The notes under the pieces are model-generated. The model did no database searches. It worked only from the letters and a program-made list of their open reading frames with translations, and had not been told where the DNA came from. Positions 1 to 8,916 of a DNA stretch of 64,000 bases are shown here, piece after piece (positions within the stretch are counted from its first letter, which is position 1; every line of letters begins with the position of its first letter). Source of the stretch: an uncultured Candidatus Poseidoniales archaeon (lineage in GTDB: Archaea; Thermoplasmatota; Poseidoniia; Poseidoniales; Poseidoniaceae); assembly GCA_905182715.1 (NCBI GenBank), contig CAJJCP010000007.1:1-64000 (forward strand). Reading direction: 5' to 3'. Position numbers and translations under genes: made by a program.

Positions 1-65
1 ATGGCGCTGGCTGGAGAAGCATTAACATAGATTCTATTCAGATGAAAGTAACTCAATTCAACTAT

Positions 66-3000
66 TCAAACCCACATCTTCCAGTTACCAGAGTCCCGGT
101 CACGTACGAACCAAACCCCACTTCCTGCTGGGTGCTCAAGATATTCGTGTCCATCTTCTGAATTGAGGTTTCCTTGCACATTCGTGGCAGGAACATTGTC
201 GTTCGATTCTCTTTCCATTTCGCTAGTCTCTTCCTCAGGAGCGTCTCGCATGGCAAGTTCTTGCTGTAAGAGTTCAGTTCGCTCAGCAGCATCAGTTGTA
301 CCAATGAGCCCGAAGTATGCATCGTTGTAAGCGATTCTTTCCATCTGTTCTGGACTGGTCGCTAAGAGATCGTCAATCAGCGTGTTCAGCTTTACACGAG
401 TTTCCTTTGTAATCTCGTTATTTGTGTACCGTGCTGTCAAATCTGCATTTAATTGCAATAATTCTTCAGCGAGTGTCGGCATGTCTGCATAGTAGGCTTG
501 GACTAACGATTGGAGGTAGGTAAGTTCTCCTCGTTCTTCCTTGGAGAGTTGGTTTGAACGCCGAAGCACTTGCATCCATCTGAATGCATCTGGTAACATG
601 GCAGCCACAAAGTTCGTTTGCAACAGTGCGAAAAACGCCACCATGATCGCTCCAAATCCAACCGTCGTTCGAACAGAATCCGAGCCTCCAGACAGAAGAG
701 AATCGATGAAGGATTGTTCTTCTTCATCCTCTTGAATTGACAATTCACAGCCTTCGACGGTCACTTGCGCGCCAAGTGTCGTGTTTGGACAAATATCCGT
801 GAGGTCATCAATGCCATCGCCATCACTGTCAATGATGCATCCAACCTCGTCTACGTAGGTCCCAAGAGCGCTGTTTGGACATGCGTCTTCGGAATCGAGA
901 ACACCGTCACTATCGGAATCATTGGTATTGGTCGAATTGGAATCATTCATTTCTCCTTGTGGGGTTTGGTCATAGATGTTGGCGATACCATCGCCATCAT
1001 CATCAAGACAACCATAGAATCCATCACCGGTTGAATTACCGAATTCCAAAGGACAGTGATCGGCAAGAAGTGCGCCATCAACAAATTGTCCTGGCCAGAT
1101 AAACAAACGCGAGGTGTTCCAAGAGTTGTTGCCCCAATTGTCGCCGTATCCATCGCCATCGGTGTCCACCCATTGTGTTGGTTCATTGAGGAAAGCATCG
1201 GAGTTGTTACCCAGCGGGTTGTCTCCATAGCCATCTGCGTCGGTGTCGTTCCATTGAGTGGAATCATCAGGGAATGCATCGACTGTGTTCAGGTATCCGT
1301 CTGCGTCTGCATCGAGGTTATTGTCAATGAAAGGATGGCTGTCACTGTTGTCACCGATTCCATCGCCATCACTGTCCATTGTTTCAGTCGAGTCATTCGG
1401 GAAAGCATCAGCATTATCACCCACGCCATCGCCGTCAGAGTCCATTGATTCGGTAGCATCCAGTGGGTACATGTCGCTGTTATCGCCGACGCCATCGTCA
1501 TCGCTGTCAAGGTGTTCCAGTGCGTTAAACGGGAAAGCATCACTCATGTTTGAGACACCATCTCCATCGTCATCAGGGCATCCTAAAGAATCCAAGGTGG
1601 AGTTTCCGGCCACAGACGGGCAGTCATCGGACTGATTCCCAAATGGGTTATCACCGTAGCCGTCCAAGTCAACGTCATCCCATTGACTTGAATCGAGAGG
1701 AAAGGCATCCCCGTTGTTTTCGTTCGAATTGTCGCCATACCCATCGCCATCGGTGTCCAACCATTGTGTGGCATCGTTTGGGAACACATCGACACCATCG
1801 CTGTAGCCATCGCTGTCAGCATCTGGGCAACCAACTGCATCGTTTGTGACTGGACCAGCAACGAGAGGGCAATCGTCGTATTCATCATTGATGCCATCGC
1901 TGTCAAAGTCGTCCGGGAGGTAGAATCGGAATGCGTTGTTGATTTGGTGCTCAACCCCATCAACATCCCAAATGGAAGGAGTGACTGTACCTGCAGTTGC
2001 ACTAAATTGTTCGGAAGTGTGGCCAGGTGTTGTCAGGATAATTGTGGTGTCGTTAACCACCGTTCCAATGACTGAACCGTATGAACCAAAGTCCACCCGT
2101 ACTTCGTGCGTTTGAATCATACCTGTAGAACGATTCGCATACTTCAAATTCTTGTTGGTTGTGTCGTAATATGCAATGTGAACCATGTTATTGTCATCAA
2201 CAACAATATCATTTCCATAGCCGATATCACCAACACTCTCGATCGTCATCGATTGGCGTGAACCCCCTGGGGCCACCATACTGTAACCAAGGTTTGAGCC
2301 GCCATTGTATTCAGAAATGTGAACGATGTCAAATTGGTCAATGTACATGCTAAAGGTGTTTCTTGAGTTGCCCTGGTTTGAAACTGCCCAAGCCGAACCG
2401 GAGGCACCGTCTGCAAAGTATGCGGTATTTCCGGCAGCATTGGAGGCGTAAACAAGATGAAGCTCATCGTTCGAGTCAGCAGCCATGGCGCTGTGGTAGC
2501 CCACGCCAGCGCCGTTATCAACGGTGTACCGTTGCCATGAGCCACTGATGTTAGAAGCAATCTTCATGTCCATATTGCCATGGTGCCTATATGCAACATG
2601 GACAAAGCCGTTTGAGTCAATCGCAATGGAAGAGTCACAACCAATGTATGTGGTTGTGTCATCCAAAGTGACCGTTATCCATGAAGTCCCGTCATAATAA
2701 GATAACAGTGCCGCATTGCAGATGTATCCATCTCTTGAGTAGGAAATATGTGGCTGGTCATTCGCATCCAGGGCTATGGAAATTTGGTCGTTCTCTACAC
2801 CTGACTTACTCCAATTATTTGTCCATGAAGTTCCATCATACATGGAATAGAGTAGGTAATCATTGTTGTAATGAGCGATATGAACATTGTCATTGCTGTC
2901 AATAACGAGGTCAATATTTCTACAATCACAATTCCTGATTTTCGCATGACTCCATGTGGAACCATCATAGGTGCTGTGCCATAATTCATCGCTATCCAAA

Positions 3001-3350
3001 ATGACATGGACAATGTGAACTGTTCCATTTGAATCAACTCCGATGGAAGGGTCCCATCCGCTCGAAGTGACGAAGTTCACCGTGCTGGTGGTCCACGTGT
3101 AAGCCTCACCATCATGCGTGACGTTCTTGTATGCCATGTCAAGGAAGCCAGTTCCCGTGATGGTGATTTCTTCACCGCCATCAGTCGAGCCTGAATTTGG
3201 ATTCACGGTCTTGGAAATCGTCGAATTCTTGATGGACGCCGATAAAAACGGGTTGTCTTCAACTTCTTGCGTTTTAAAATCGTTTATCTGTGCCGTTGAA
3301 AACATAACGATGAGGACCATGAAGGTCGCCAGTAAAGCATTAACGCGCAT
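66..3350 (-). CDS. Secreted TSP3-repeat surface protein with seven-repeat beta-propeller and TIG-like domain
   Basis: Large cell-surface protein, about 1,094 residues. It starts with a signal peptide (hydrophobic residues about 5-22). A TIG/IPT-like start follows (GGEEITITGTGF), then seven repeats of the form [SD]-x-x-x-D-x-N-x-x-x-H-[IV], typical of a seven-bladed beta-propeller (about residues 95-405). The rest of the TIG-like fold comes after the propeller (VDFGSYGSVIGT to NAFRFY). Residues about 478-862 are thrombospondin type 3 repeats rich in DxDxDGxxD, expected to bind calcium. One membrane segment (about 885-912) precedes a charged cytoplasmic tail ending in a Trp-rich motif (GSGVWFVRD, GNWKMWV). 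ATG at 3350 is chosen over an upstream in-frame TTG (3353) because a TATA-like box lies about 27 bases upstream, suggesting a leaderless message. Function is unknown; adhesion or substrate binding is likely. Confidence 0.85.
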   Translation of the reverse strand: MRVNALLATFMVLIVMFSTAQINDFKTQEVEDNPFLSASIKNSTISKTVNPNSGSTDGGEEITITGTGFLDMAYKNVTHDGEAYTWTTSTVNFVTSSGWDPSIGVDSNGTVHIVHVILDSDELWHSTYDGSTWSHAKIRNCDCRNIDLVIDSNDNVHIAHYNNDYLLYSMYDGTSWTNNWSKSGVENDQISIALDANDQPHISYSRDGYICNAALLSYYDGTSWITVTLDDTTTYIGCDSSIAIDSNGFVHVAYRHHGNMDMKIASNISGSWQRYTVDNGAGVGYHSAMAADSNDELHLVYASNAAGNTAYFADGASGSAWAVSNQGNSRNTFSMYIDQFDIVHISEYNGGSNLGYSMVAPGGSRQSMTIESVGDIGYGNDIVVDDNNMVHIAYYDTTNKNLKYANRSTGMIQTHEVRVDFGSYGSVIGTVVNDTTIILTTPGHTSEQFSATAGTVTPSIWDVDGVEHQINNAFRFYLPDDFDSDGINDEYDDCPLVAGPVTNDAVGCPDADSDGYSDGVDVFPNDATQWLDTDGDGYGDNSNENNGDAFPLDSSQWDDVDLDGYGDNPFGNQSDDCPSVAGNSTLDSLGCPDDDGDGVSNMSDAFPFNALEHLDSDDDGVGDNSDMYPLDATESMDSDGDGVGDNADAFPNDSTETMDSDGDGIGDNSDSHPFIDNNLDADADGYLNTVDAFPDDSTQWNDTDADGYGDNPLGNNSDAFLNEPTQWVDTDGDGYGDNWGNNSWNTSRLFIWPGQFVDGALLADHCPLEFGNSTGDGFYGCLDDDGDGIANIYDQTPQGEMNDSNSTNTNDSDSDGVLDSEDACPNSALGTYVDEVGCIIDSDGDGIDDLTDICPNTTLGAQVTVEGCELSIQEDEEEQSFIDSLLSGGSDSVRTTVGFGAIMVAFFALLQTNFVAAMLPDAFRWMQVLRRSNQLSKEERGELTYLQSLVQAYYADMPTLAEELLQLNADLTARYTNNEITKETRVKLNTLIDDLLATSPEQMERIAYNDAYFGLIGTTDAAERTELLQQELAMRDAPEEETSEMERESNDNVPATNVQGNLNSEDGHEYLEHPAGSGVWFVRDRDSGNWKMWV
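760..1920 (-). repeat. DNA encoding tandem TSP3 calcium-binding repeats
   Basis: Degenerate direct repeats with a period of roughly 60-120 bases, rich in GATGG(C/T)GATGG on the coding strand, encode DTDGDGYGDN-type motifs. The repetition is a protein-level tandem repeat, not a mobile or CRISPR repeat. It creates many spurious open frames on both strands. Confidence 0.7.
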
Positions 3351-3370
3351 CAACCTTCCCTATGAATGGT

Positions 3371-3382
3371 CAACTATAATTG
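3371..3382 (-). promoter_or_regulatory. TATA-like box upstream of the TSP3 surface protein
   Basis: The reverse strand reads CAATTATAGTTG. Its centre lies about 27 bases before the ATG at 3350, so transcription would begin at or next to the start codon. Inferred from spacing and composition only. Confidence 0.4.
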
Positions 3383-3422
3383 ATGCGGTAACGATTTTGT
3401 AACCAAAAATCAGAATGGCAAC

Positions 3423-4349
3423 TCAGTTGCCTTCAAAAATCGCCATTGCTTTGTCAACAGATGCGCCTTGACAGATGATGGCGTGGCATGCAGCAGTCAT
3501 ACGGACAGCTGATTCAGTGTCTCTTTGGTGAATGTTACGGCCGGTAGCAGCGCCCATGCAGTTTCCAACACTCATTTGAGCGTGAAGGCGTTCCAAAAAC
3601 GCTTGAGCAGGAAGAGAACCTCCGCCTGAACAAATGATTCCAGTTCGGCCAGCAGCCTCAGCAGCAACTGCCAGTGATTCTGGTTGAGTCATTCCATCGA
3701 ACGCACGAGGATAGTTAACTTTCGCAAAGTCTGCACCGATACATGCAGCAACACCAGCAGCCCCAGAGATGAGTTGTGGGTCCTTCTCATCGCTAACAGC
3801 CTTACCACGGGGATACATCCACACAACAGCAATCATGCCAAGTTCGTGTGCTTGTCGAATAAATTGTGCAGCTTCTGAAAGCATTTCATGTTCAAATTCA
3901 CTTCCGATGTAAATGGTATAGCCAATTCCTACTACGTTGATGCCGTTATGTGTAAGTGCCATGACATCATCCATGTCCCACATTGCTTGAGAAATTGGGT
4001 CACGTTGGTCGGTGTTAACCATGTGTGATTTCGAGTTCAATTTAACCAAATAAGGTAGATCGGGATAATCACGAGCATAGTGCGAAATAAGGCCAAGTTG
4101 ACCTGCCAATACGCCGATTGTTCCAGCATCATGGCAGCGTTGTCCGATTTCGAACAAATGGCCAGGGTCGTTGGATGTGGCAGGGATTTTCTTCCCGCCA
4201 TCGTAGAAATCATCGTTGAGGTGTTCGATTTTTTGGTCACAAGCGAAAAGATTCATCTTCCCTGTGCCCGCAGTTGCCGCATTCATGTTCTGAATGTAGG
4301 TGTCAATCAAATCATTTGGGACATCGGCTGGGACATTGTACGTTGACAT
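3423..4349 (-). CDS. Class I fructose-bisphosphate aldolase, DhnA/archaeal type
   Basis: Predicted cytoplasmic TIM-barrel aldolase of 308 residues, interconverting fructose 1,6-bisphosphate with dihydroxyacetone phosphate and glyceraldehyde 3-phosphate. The family is recognised from FACDQKIEH (about 35-43), the core VKLNSKS, and GADFAKVNYP (about 206-214), where Lys210 is the expected Schiff-base lysine. The later GxxGGGSLP-like segment (ICSGGGSLPAQ) fits the phosphate-binding loop. The open frame extends 46 codons upstream, but ATG at 4349 is preferred: AGGTGAG lies six bases before it and a TATA-like box sits at 4434-4445. With glpX at 13.5 kb the window holds two successive steps of gluconeogenesis. 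Confidence 0.85.
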   Translation of the reverse strand: MSTYNVPADVPNDLIDTYIQNMNAATAGTGKMNLFACDQKIEHLNDDFYDGGKKIPATSNDPGHLFEIGQRCHDAGTIGVLAGQLGLISHYARDYPDLPYLVKLNSKSHMVNTDQRDPISQAMWDMDDVMALTHNGINVVGIGYTIYIGSEFEHEMLSEAAQFIRQAHELGMIAVVWMYPRGKAVSDEKDPQLISGAAGVAACIGADFAKVNYPRAFDGMTQPESLAVAAEAAGRTGIICSGGGSLPAQAFLERLHAQMSVGNCMGAATGRNIHQRDTESAVRMTAACHAIICQGASVDKAMAIFEGN

Positions 4350-4433
4350 CTGCTCACCTGTAATTTGGGCGAAACGCACCGAGGACTTCAAGACTACGGC
4401 TTCCGACTCCTGTAGAATTAAAGATCCTGTGGA

Positions 4434-4445
4434 GGTTATTATAGC
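4434..4445 (-). promoter_or_regulatory. TATA-like box for the aldolase gene
   Basis: The reverse strand reads GCTATAATAACC. It lies within the 130-base gap between the DUF3592 gene and the aldolase ATG, and would give a leader of roughly 65 bases carrying the AGGTGAG ribosome-binding site. Confidence 0.35.
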
Positions 4446-4479
4446 ATTTCCGAAGGCAAAACGCTCGAGTTCACAGCGT

Positions 4480-5550
4480 TCAGTCATCTTTATCGTCGAG
4501 GAAGTCCATGAGTAATGCCCCCAACCCTTGGTCGGTTCTTGTTTTAAGTTCTCGAACTATTTGTCTGATGATAAAGATGAGGCCAATTGGGGTCAAAGTC
4601 CCCCATACTGGTATCCAGCCGTACCATGGTAATGCATGATATGTGAGCCAAATTGGAAGGGCGAATATAAGGGCGATTGGTAAAAAGAGTATTGAAATCC
4701 CAAGGAAAACAACTCGAGCGATATTTGCTTTTTGAACCAAGTTGTATTTTTCAATTGAGGAGTGTTGTTCAGCCATTGTATTGACTTCATTCAACCACTC
4801 TAAATTGAGAGTATTCTTGTATGCGGTACCGTCCTTTTCAGTTGTTTGACATGCTTTGAAAAACGCATCTATTTGTTGTTCAGTACAACTGAATGATGTC
4901 AGTTTCTGTACTAATGCCTCGACGGTTGGATGCTGATACGTACGAACTCCCCAAACGGTTTTAACATAGGCAAAGGTAATTTCCTCACTTGATTGAGGTA
5001 GCATTCCCTTCTCCTGTTTTATTGATTCTCCATGCTCATCTAAAGTCGTGACGAGTCCTTTTATCGCGCCGAAAATAAACAGTACGGCGAGGAGTGAAGT
5101 TCCTACGAATTGAACGAGGGGCCCAATAAATGGGGTATAATGCTGCGGGTCAACATCAATCTCGCTTGGATTCTCGGGATTGTATGCAATGTCACGAGTC
5201 GAATTGACTGGGTAATCAACCTCCCAGACACGGGAATCAAAATGGGAGACCTTTTCTGATTCCTCAACATCAAAGATGGTCCCATTGATTGTGTATTGGA
5301 GATGGTATTCTACGATATATTCTCGGCATGTATCTTGGTTTTGAGAGTCACCACACTGGTATTCATAGACTTCAATGTCCATCTCTACGACAGTGGCATT
5401 GGTCGTCGGCCAAGATGAAGCGTCTCTTTCATTTTGAAAGTCGTCAAACATGATTGCAGGCCAAATGCAGCCAAGCAAGAACACAAGAGTTCCTACAACA
5501 ATTAAAGCAAGAGGAGGTGGCTGTATTCGAACACCAGGAGTAAGTACCAT
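4480..5550 (-). CDS. DUF3592-like membrane protein
   Basis: Membrane protein of 356 residues. A first transmembrane segment (about 14-35) is followed by an extracytoplasmic beta-rich domain (about 45-135, with several cysteines: YQCGDSQNQDTC). A second membrane segment lies at about 143-165, then a cytoplasmic stretch (about 170-275) and two closing membrane segments (about 280-340). The segment from WPTTNATVVEMDI to NPENPSEIDVDP matches the style of DUF3592 domains, where a TM-flanked domain has an RYNPENP-like motif. The biochemical role is unknown. It precedes the aldolase on the same strand, but a promoter-like box in between suggests separate transcription. Confidence 0.65.
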   Translation of the reverse strand: MVLTPGVRIQPPPLALIVVGTLVFLLGCIWPAIMFDDFQNERDASSWPTTNATVVEMDIEVYEYQCGDSQNQDTCREYIVEYHLQYTINGTIFDVEESEKVSHFDSRVWEVDYPVNSTRDIAYNPENPSEIDVDPQHYTPFIGPLVQFVGTSLLAVLFIFGAIKGLVTTLDEHGESIKQEKGMLPQSSEEITFAYVKTVWGVRTYQHPTVEALVQKLTSFSCTEQQIDAFFKACQTTEKDGTAYKNTLNLEWLNEVNTMAEQHSSIEKYNLVQKANIARVVFLGISILFLPIALIFALPIWLTYHALPWYGWIPVWGTLTPIGLIFIIRQIVRELKTRTDQGLGALLMDFLDDKDD

Positions 5551-5620
5551 GAATGATTTTCAAGATTCATAGTACTTGGTATTGGCCCAACTATTGAGGT
5601 CGGAATTCATCTTTTTCGAC

Positions 5621-6259
5621 TTACAGACTACGGGTCAGCATAAACACTGAGAGGCTACAACGACTTAATTCTCTGTCTTCTTCTTCAGTTAAATCAATGA
5701 ATTGTAAACGCTCAATTTCGAATGAGTGTCCAAAGAACTCTTCTACATCTTTGTCAGAAAGTGCAAATGGCGGGCCTTGCATTTCATTTTTCGGATAATC
5801 AAAAGTAACCATCAACCCCTTTGCATCGGGTGTGGTGAGCACAAGTAATTGTTCAACGTATTCTGGCCGTAAAGACGGTGGCAGTGCAACCAAGGCGGCT
5901 CGGTCATACCAAGCAGAAAAAGGTGCTTCATCGGGTTTGACATTAAAAAAATCAGCCTGATAGATATCAATCTGTTCGGCAGAGTATTTCTCGCCACTGC
6001 CTGTTGTTTGTCGAATGGGCGTTTTCGACCAATCTTGGAAAAATTGCGCAACCGCTTTCTCAACGAATTCAATGCCTGTTACTGGATGGCCTTGTTGGGC
6101 TAACCAATGTATGTCGAGTGTCTTACCACATAATGGTACCAAGACGTTTGTTGTTGATTCAAGACCCAATTTGGACCAGTGGTCGGTCAAGGTAGGGTTC
6201 GCTTCAAGGCGATGGAAACCTATACGGTTCTCATCCCAGCGTTGATGCCAAATGGACAT
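5621..6259 (-). CDS. Thiopurine S-methyltransferase (TPMT) family methyltransferase
   Basis: SAM-dependent methyltransferase of 212 residues. The opening (WHQRWDENRIGFH) is characteristic of TPMT proteins. It is followed by motif I, LVPLCGKTLDIHWLAQQGH, and the GIEFVEKAV segment that contacts SAM. YDRAALVALPPSLR is the typical motif IV/post-IV region. In bacteria these enzymes methylate thiol, selenium or tellurium compounds; the natural substrate here cannot be told from sequence. It lies 4 bases downstream of the enoyl-CoA hydratase gene on the same strand, so the two are probably co-transcribed. There is no obvious functional link. Confidence 0.85.
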   Translation of the reverse strand: MSIWHQRWDENRIGFHRLEANPTLTDHWSKLGLESTTNVLVPLCGKTLDIHWLAQQGHPVTGIEFVEKAVAQFFQDWSKTPIRQTTGSGEKYSAEQIDIYQADFFNVKPDEAPFSAWYDRAALVALPPSLRPEYVEQLLVLTTPDAKGLMVTFDYPKNEMQGPPFALSDKDVEEFFGHSFEIERLQFIDLTEEEDRELSRCSLSVFMLTRSL

Positions 6260-6263
6260 TTAA

Positions 6264-7130
6264 TCACTGGCCGGTAAAGTTTGCAACACGCTTTTCGACG
6301 TAAGCTGCGATACCTTCCTTTGCGTCACTGCTGTTGAACAGAGATGCTTGCAACTCTCGCTCGAGGGCCAAGTGGTATTCAAATGGAATCTCAGGGCCAG
6401 TTTGGCATGAGCGCTTGATGTTTCCAACAGCCTTGACTGCCTTGTTTGGTAGCGTAAATTGACTGCACCAGTCGAGAATGTCTCTGCGGAACTCTTCTGC
6501 AGATCCTTCCCAGATGTGGTTGATGAGTTTGCATCCGTGTGCATCCTCGAATGACATCAGTTCGCCAGTGACCATCATTTCAAGGGCCATTGCCTTACCA
6601 ATAAGACGAGTCAAACGAGCAGTTCCACCGGTTCCTGCAAGTACGCCGAGATTGATTTCAGGAAGTCCGACTTTACCGGCATTCTTTCGTGCAATACGGA
6701 TATCTGCAGCCATTGCGATTTCAAGACCGCCACCGACAGCGTGACCGTTGATTGCACAAACCACAAGTTTGGAGGTTTGTTCAAGTCGAGAAAGGGTTTC
6801 ATTTGCGTGAAGACAGAAATTGTATTTGAAGCCTGGAGTGACGCTGTTCAACATTTGAATCGATGCACCTGCAGAGAAAAAGGATGCTCCGTTACCGGTT
6901 AAGACGATGCATGTAACGTCATCATCGAATCGAGCCTTGACTACAGCAGTGTCGATGTCGCACATCATAGCGTGTGTATAGGTGTTTGGTGAACGGTCGT
7001 TTACACCTTCTATGGGGGCACCAGCAGAGTTCGAAGTGAGTTCAATAACAGCGATGCCGTTGGTGGTGACACCGTAGTTGACGAGGCGGTTAGGCATTGG
7101 TTCAAGTTTGAGTCCGTAGAGGTCGCTCAT
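6264..7130 (-). CDS. Enoyl-CoA hydratase/isomerase (crotonase) family protein
   Basis: Crotonase-fold protein of 288 residues. The oxyanion-hole motifs are present: FSAGASIQ (first loop) and INGHAVGGGLEIAMAADIRIA (second loop, with the GGGLE glutamate). The second catalytic glutamate lies in LPEINLGVLAGTGGTARL. Both glutamates being present favours a true hydratase over an isomerase, but substrate is unknown. ATG at 7130 (MSDLYGLKLEP) is chosen; the frame stays open for 68 more codons but that extension overlaps the upstream flavoprotein gene. Together with crotonases at 19.3 and 30.7 kb it suggests active acyl-CoA oxidation. Confidence 0.85.
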   Translation of the reverse strand: MSDLYGLKLEPMPNRLVNYGVTTNGIAVIELTSNSAGAPIEGVNDRSPNTYTHAMMCDIDTAVVKARFDDDVTCIVLTGNGASFFSAGASIQMLNSVTPGFKYNFCLHANETLSRLEQTSKLVVCAINGHAVGGGLEIAMAADIRIARKNAGKVGLPEINLGVLAGTGGTARLTRLIGKAMALEMMVTGELMSFEDAHGCKLINHIWEGSAEEFRRDILDWCSQFTLPNKAVKAVGNIKRSCQTGPEIPFEYHLALERELQASLFNSSDAKEGIAAYVEKRVANFTGQ

Positions 7131-7173
7131 AACCTGTCCACAGGTATTCGCATTAAGAACAAATCGCCTGTCT

Positions 7174-8436
7174 TTACTGCGGCTTATTATCAGTTTCTGC
7201 ATCTTTTGCAAACGAAACTTTCGCTCCCTTTCTTCGAACTTCATTCCATTGTTCACCGATAGCAACTGCTTCAGGGGATTGTTCCCAAACATCGCGCTTG
7301 AGTGCTTTACGGAACGGCATGCGTCGAACTCCACGACCCATTGATTTGGGGTCCTTCGTCAACATAAATGGGTTGACAATACGATACAAAATGGACTTGA
7401 ATAAAGAAGGTCGGAATAATTTTCCGATCCATATGAGTCCGTCGCCACGCTTTTTTTGGTCCTTCATCCAAGCTTTACACATACGCTTGAAGGTTCGGTC
7501 TCCAACTCGATTCATGAGCCATCGATTTGCAACACTGGTGCGGACATAGGGCATCAGATGCTTTCGCACATCTTCTTCATAGTCACTTTTCCCAAGAATG
7601 TCATTTGCTGCAAGAACGCCTGACCAAACCGCCATTCGCATTCCAAATCCCCACATGAAGTCTTGGAGTCCACCAGATTCTCCGACATAATACCGACCAT
7701 CTTGCTTGTAATTGCTGTTGATGGTGAAATCGCCTTTTCCGCCAACTCGTTTAATCGGCTTTCGATTGAGGTTCGGATAGTTGGCTTCATACCAAGCAAT
7801 TGTTTCATTGAGGAATCGATCGCTTTTCTTTTGTTTTCGCCACAAGCATGTGCAAATCAATCCAACGCCGTCGATGACGATGAGGTAAGAATAGGAACCC
7901 GGTGCCAACTTGTCATTGAGTTGAAATCCGATGTGATTCGGATGATCGGTGTGGAATATTTCTCCGTAAGCAACCGCAGAAGTTCCTTTTGGACCACAAG
8001 CAATGATGGTACAATCCTCTTCTTTGACTCTCGACTTGTAATGAATCTGTGCCCCTGCTGCAAGTGCTTGTCGCTTGAATCCTTGGTCGATGGTATGGTC
8101 GGATGTCCCTCGTTCAACAATTCGGTAGGCCACACTTGGCGTGGTTGCTTGGGTAACAACATCATCTGGATGAATTAAATCGACAACATCGAACTCTGTT
8201 GCCTTGAACTCTGATAAGTCAAAGCCCCATTCTTTCAACTGTTCAAAGAAATCCACGCCCATACTCCAGTTTTCTAATGCTTGGAAATCACCGTCAAACC
8301 GAGCACCTGAGTCCTCTCGAATATCGTGAACATGGACTTCTCTTCCTGCCTTTGCCAACACCGTAGCAGCAGCCAAGCCTGAAAGCCCAGCGCCCATGAT
8401 GTGGATGGCAGAATCCTCGCCCATGTCCATTGCCAT
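7174..8436 (-). CDS. FAD-dependent oxidoreductase of the geranylgeranyl reductase-like family
   Basis: About 420-residue flavoprotein. An N-terminal dinucleotide-binding motif (IMGAGLSGLAAATVLAKAG) is followed by a mid-protein strand-turn-helix (TIIACGPKGTSAV) and a second FAD contact (YVGESGGLQDFMWGFGMRMA), the layout of geranylgeranyl reductases and related halogenase-like monooxygenases. In archaea such enzymes saturate isoprenoid chains of membrane lipids; that role is inferred, since several family members act on other substrates. ATG at 8436 is used, with 8430 and 8424 as alternatives. Upstream starts would overlap the divergent moaE start. The intergenic space with moaE is only about 40 bases, so promoters must overlap. 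Confidence 0.75.
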   Translation of the reverse strand: MAMDMGEDSAIHIMGAGLSGLAAATVLAKAGREVHVHDIREDSGARFDGDFQALENWSMGVDFFEQLKEWGFDLSEFKATEFDVVDLIHPDDVVTQATTPSVAYRIVERGTSDHTIDQGFKRQALAAGAQIHYKSRVKEEDCTIIACGPKGTSAVAYGEIFHTDHPNHIGFQLNDKLAPGSYSYLIVIDGVGLICTCLWRKQKKSDRFLNETIAWYEANYPNLNRKPIKRVGGKGDFTINSNYKQDGRYYVGESGGLQDFMWGFGMRMAVWSGVLAANDILGKSDYEEDVRKHLMPYVRTSVANRWLMNRVGDRTFKRMCKAWMKDQKKRGDGLIWIGKLFRPSLFKSILYRIVNPFMLTKDPKSMGRGVRRMPFRKALKRDVWEQSPEAVAIGEQWNEVRRKGAKVSFAKDAETDNKPQ

Positions 8437-8477
8437 ACAGGCGTGAGGTTTGAATGATGCGTTCCACTCGTGCATCC

Positions 8478-8903
8478 ATGGCGGGGCAGATTCTCATCGA
8501 AGAAGCGGTTGAAACGCTTGATGATGTTGCTCTTAAAGCCAAATTACAAACCGAAGGATGTGGAGCAATCGTCTCTTTTTTGGGAATTACCCGTGGTAAA
8601 GAAGGTGATGCCGATGTTCTTCGTCTCGAATTCGATGCATGGCAGGAACAGTTGTCGGCCGTCTTGCACGGGCTGGCAGAACAAGCCATTGCTCAGTTTG
8701 GAGTATTGGCCATCGCCATGGCACATCGAGTCGGTAGTGTAGGCCCCCAAGAGCCAATCGTTGCCATCCACGTTGGTAGCCCTCATCGCAAAGAAGCATT
8801 CCAAGCCTGTGAATGGCTCATCGACGAACTCAAGAAGCAGGCGCCCCTGTGGAAAAAAGAAGTCACCAGTAAAGGTGAGTCTTGGAAAGCCGGACTTGGC
8901 TGA
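8478..8903 (+). CDS. moaE: Molybdopterin synthase catalytic subunit MoaE
   Basis: Converts precursor Z (cyclic pyranopterin monophosphate) to molybdopterin together with thiocarboxylated MoaD. The product is 141 residues from ATG at 8478 (MAGQILI); the frame is open from 8454. Family marks are CGAIVSFLGITRG near the N-terminus, the RLEFDAWQE segment, IAMAHRVGSVGPQEPIVAI, and the C-terminal active-site region HVGSPHRKEAFQACEWLID followed by a lysine-rich WKKE motif. It lies 13 bases before moaC, so both form an operon. No moaD, moaA or molybdoenzyme gene is in the window. Confidence 0.93.
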   Translation: MAGQILIEEAVETLDDVALKAKLQTEGCGAIVSFLGITRGKEGDADVLRLEFDAWQEQLSAVLHGLAEQAIAQFGVLAIAMAHRVGSVGPQEPIVAIHVGSPHRKEAFQACEWLIDELKKQAPLWKKEVTSKGESWKAGLG

Positions 8904-8916
8904 TGGAGAGGATACT

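Noticed and set aside
1-65. End of a possible plus-strand frame (ATGGCGCTG... stopping at TAG 28-30)
   Set aside because: Only nine codons, could equally be intergenic; nothing identifies it as coding.
765-2002. Many open frames of 80-140 codons on both strands across the TSP3-encoding region
   Set aside because: They are shadow frames produced by the repetitive GATGG-type codons of the real gene; their translations are low-complexity and lack start signals.
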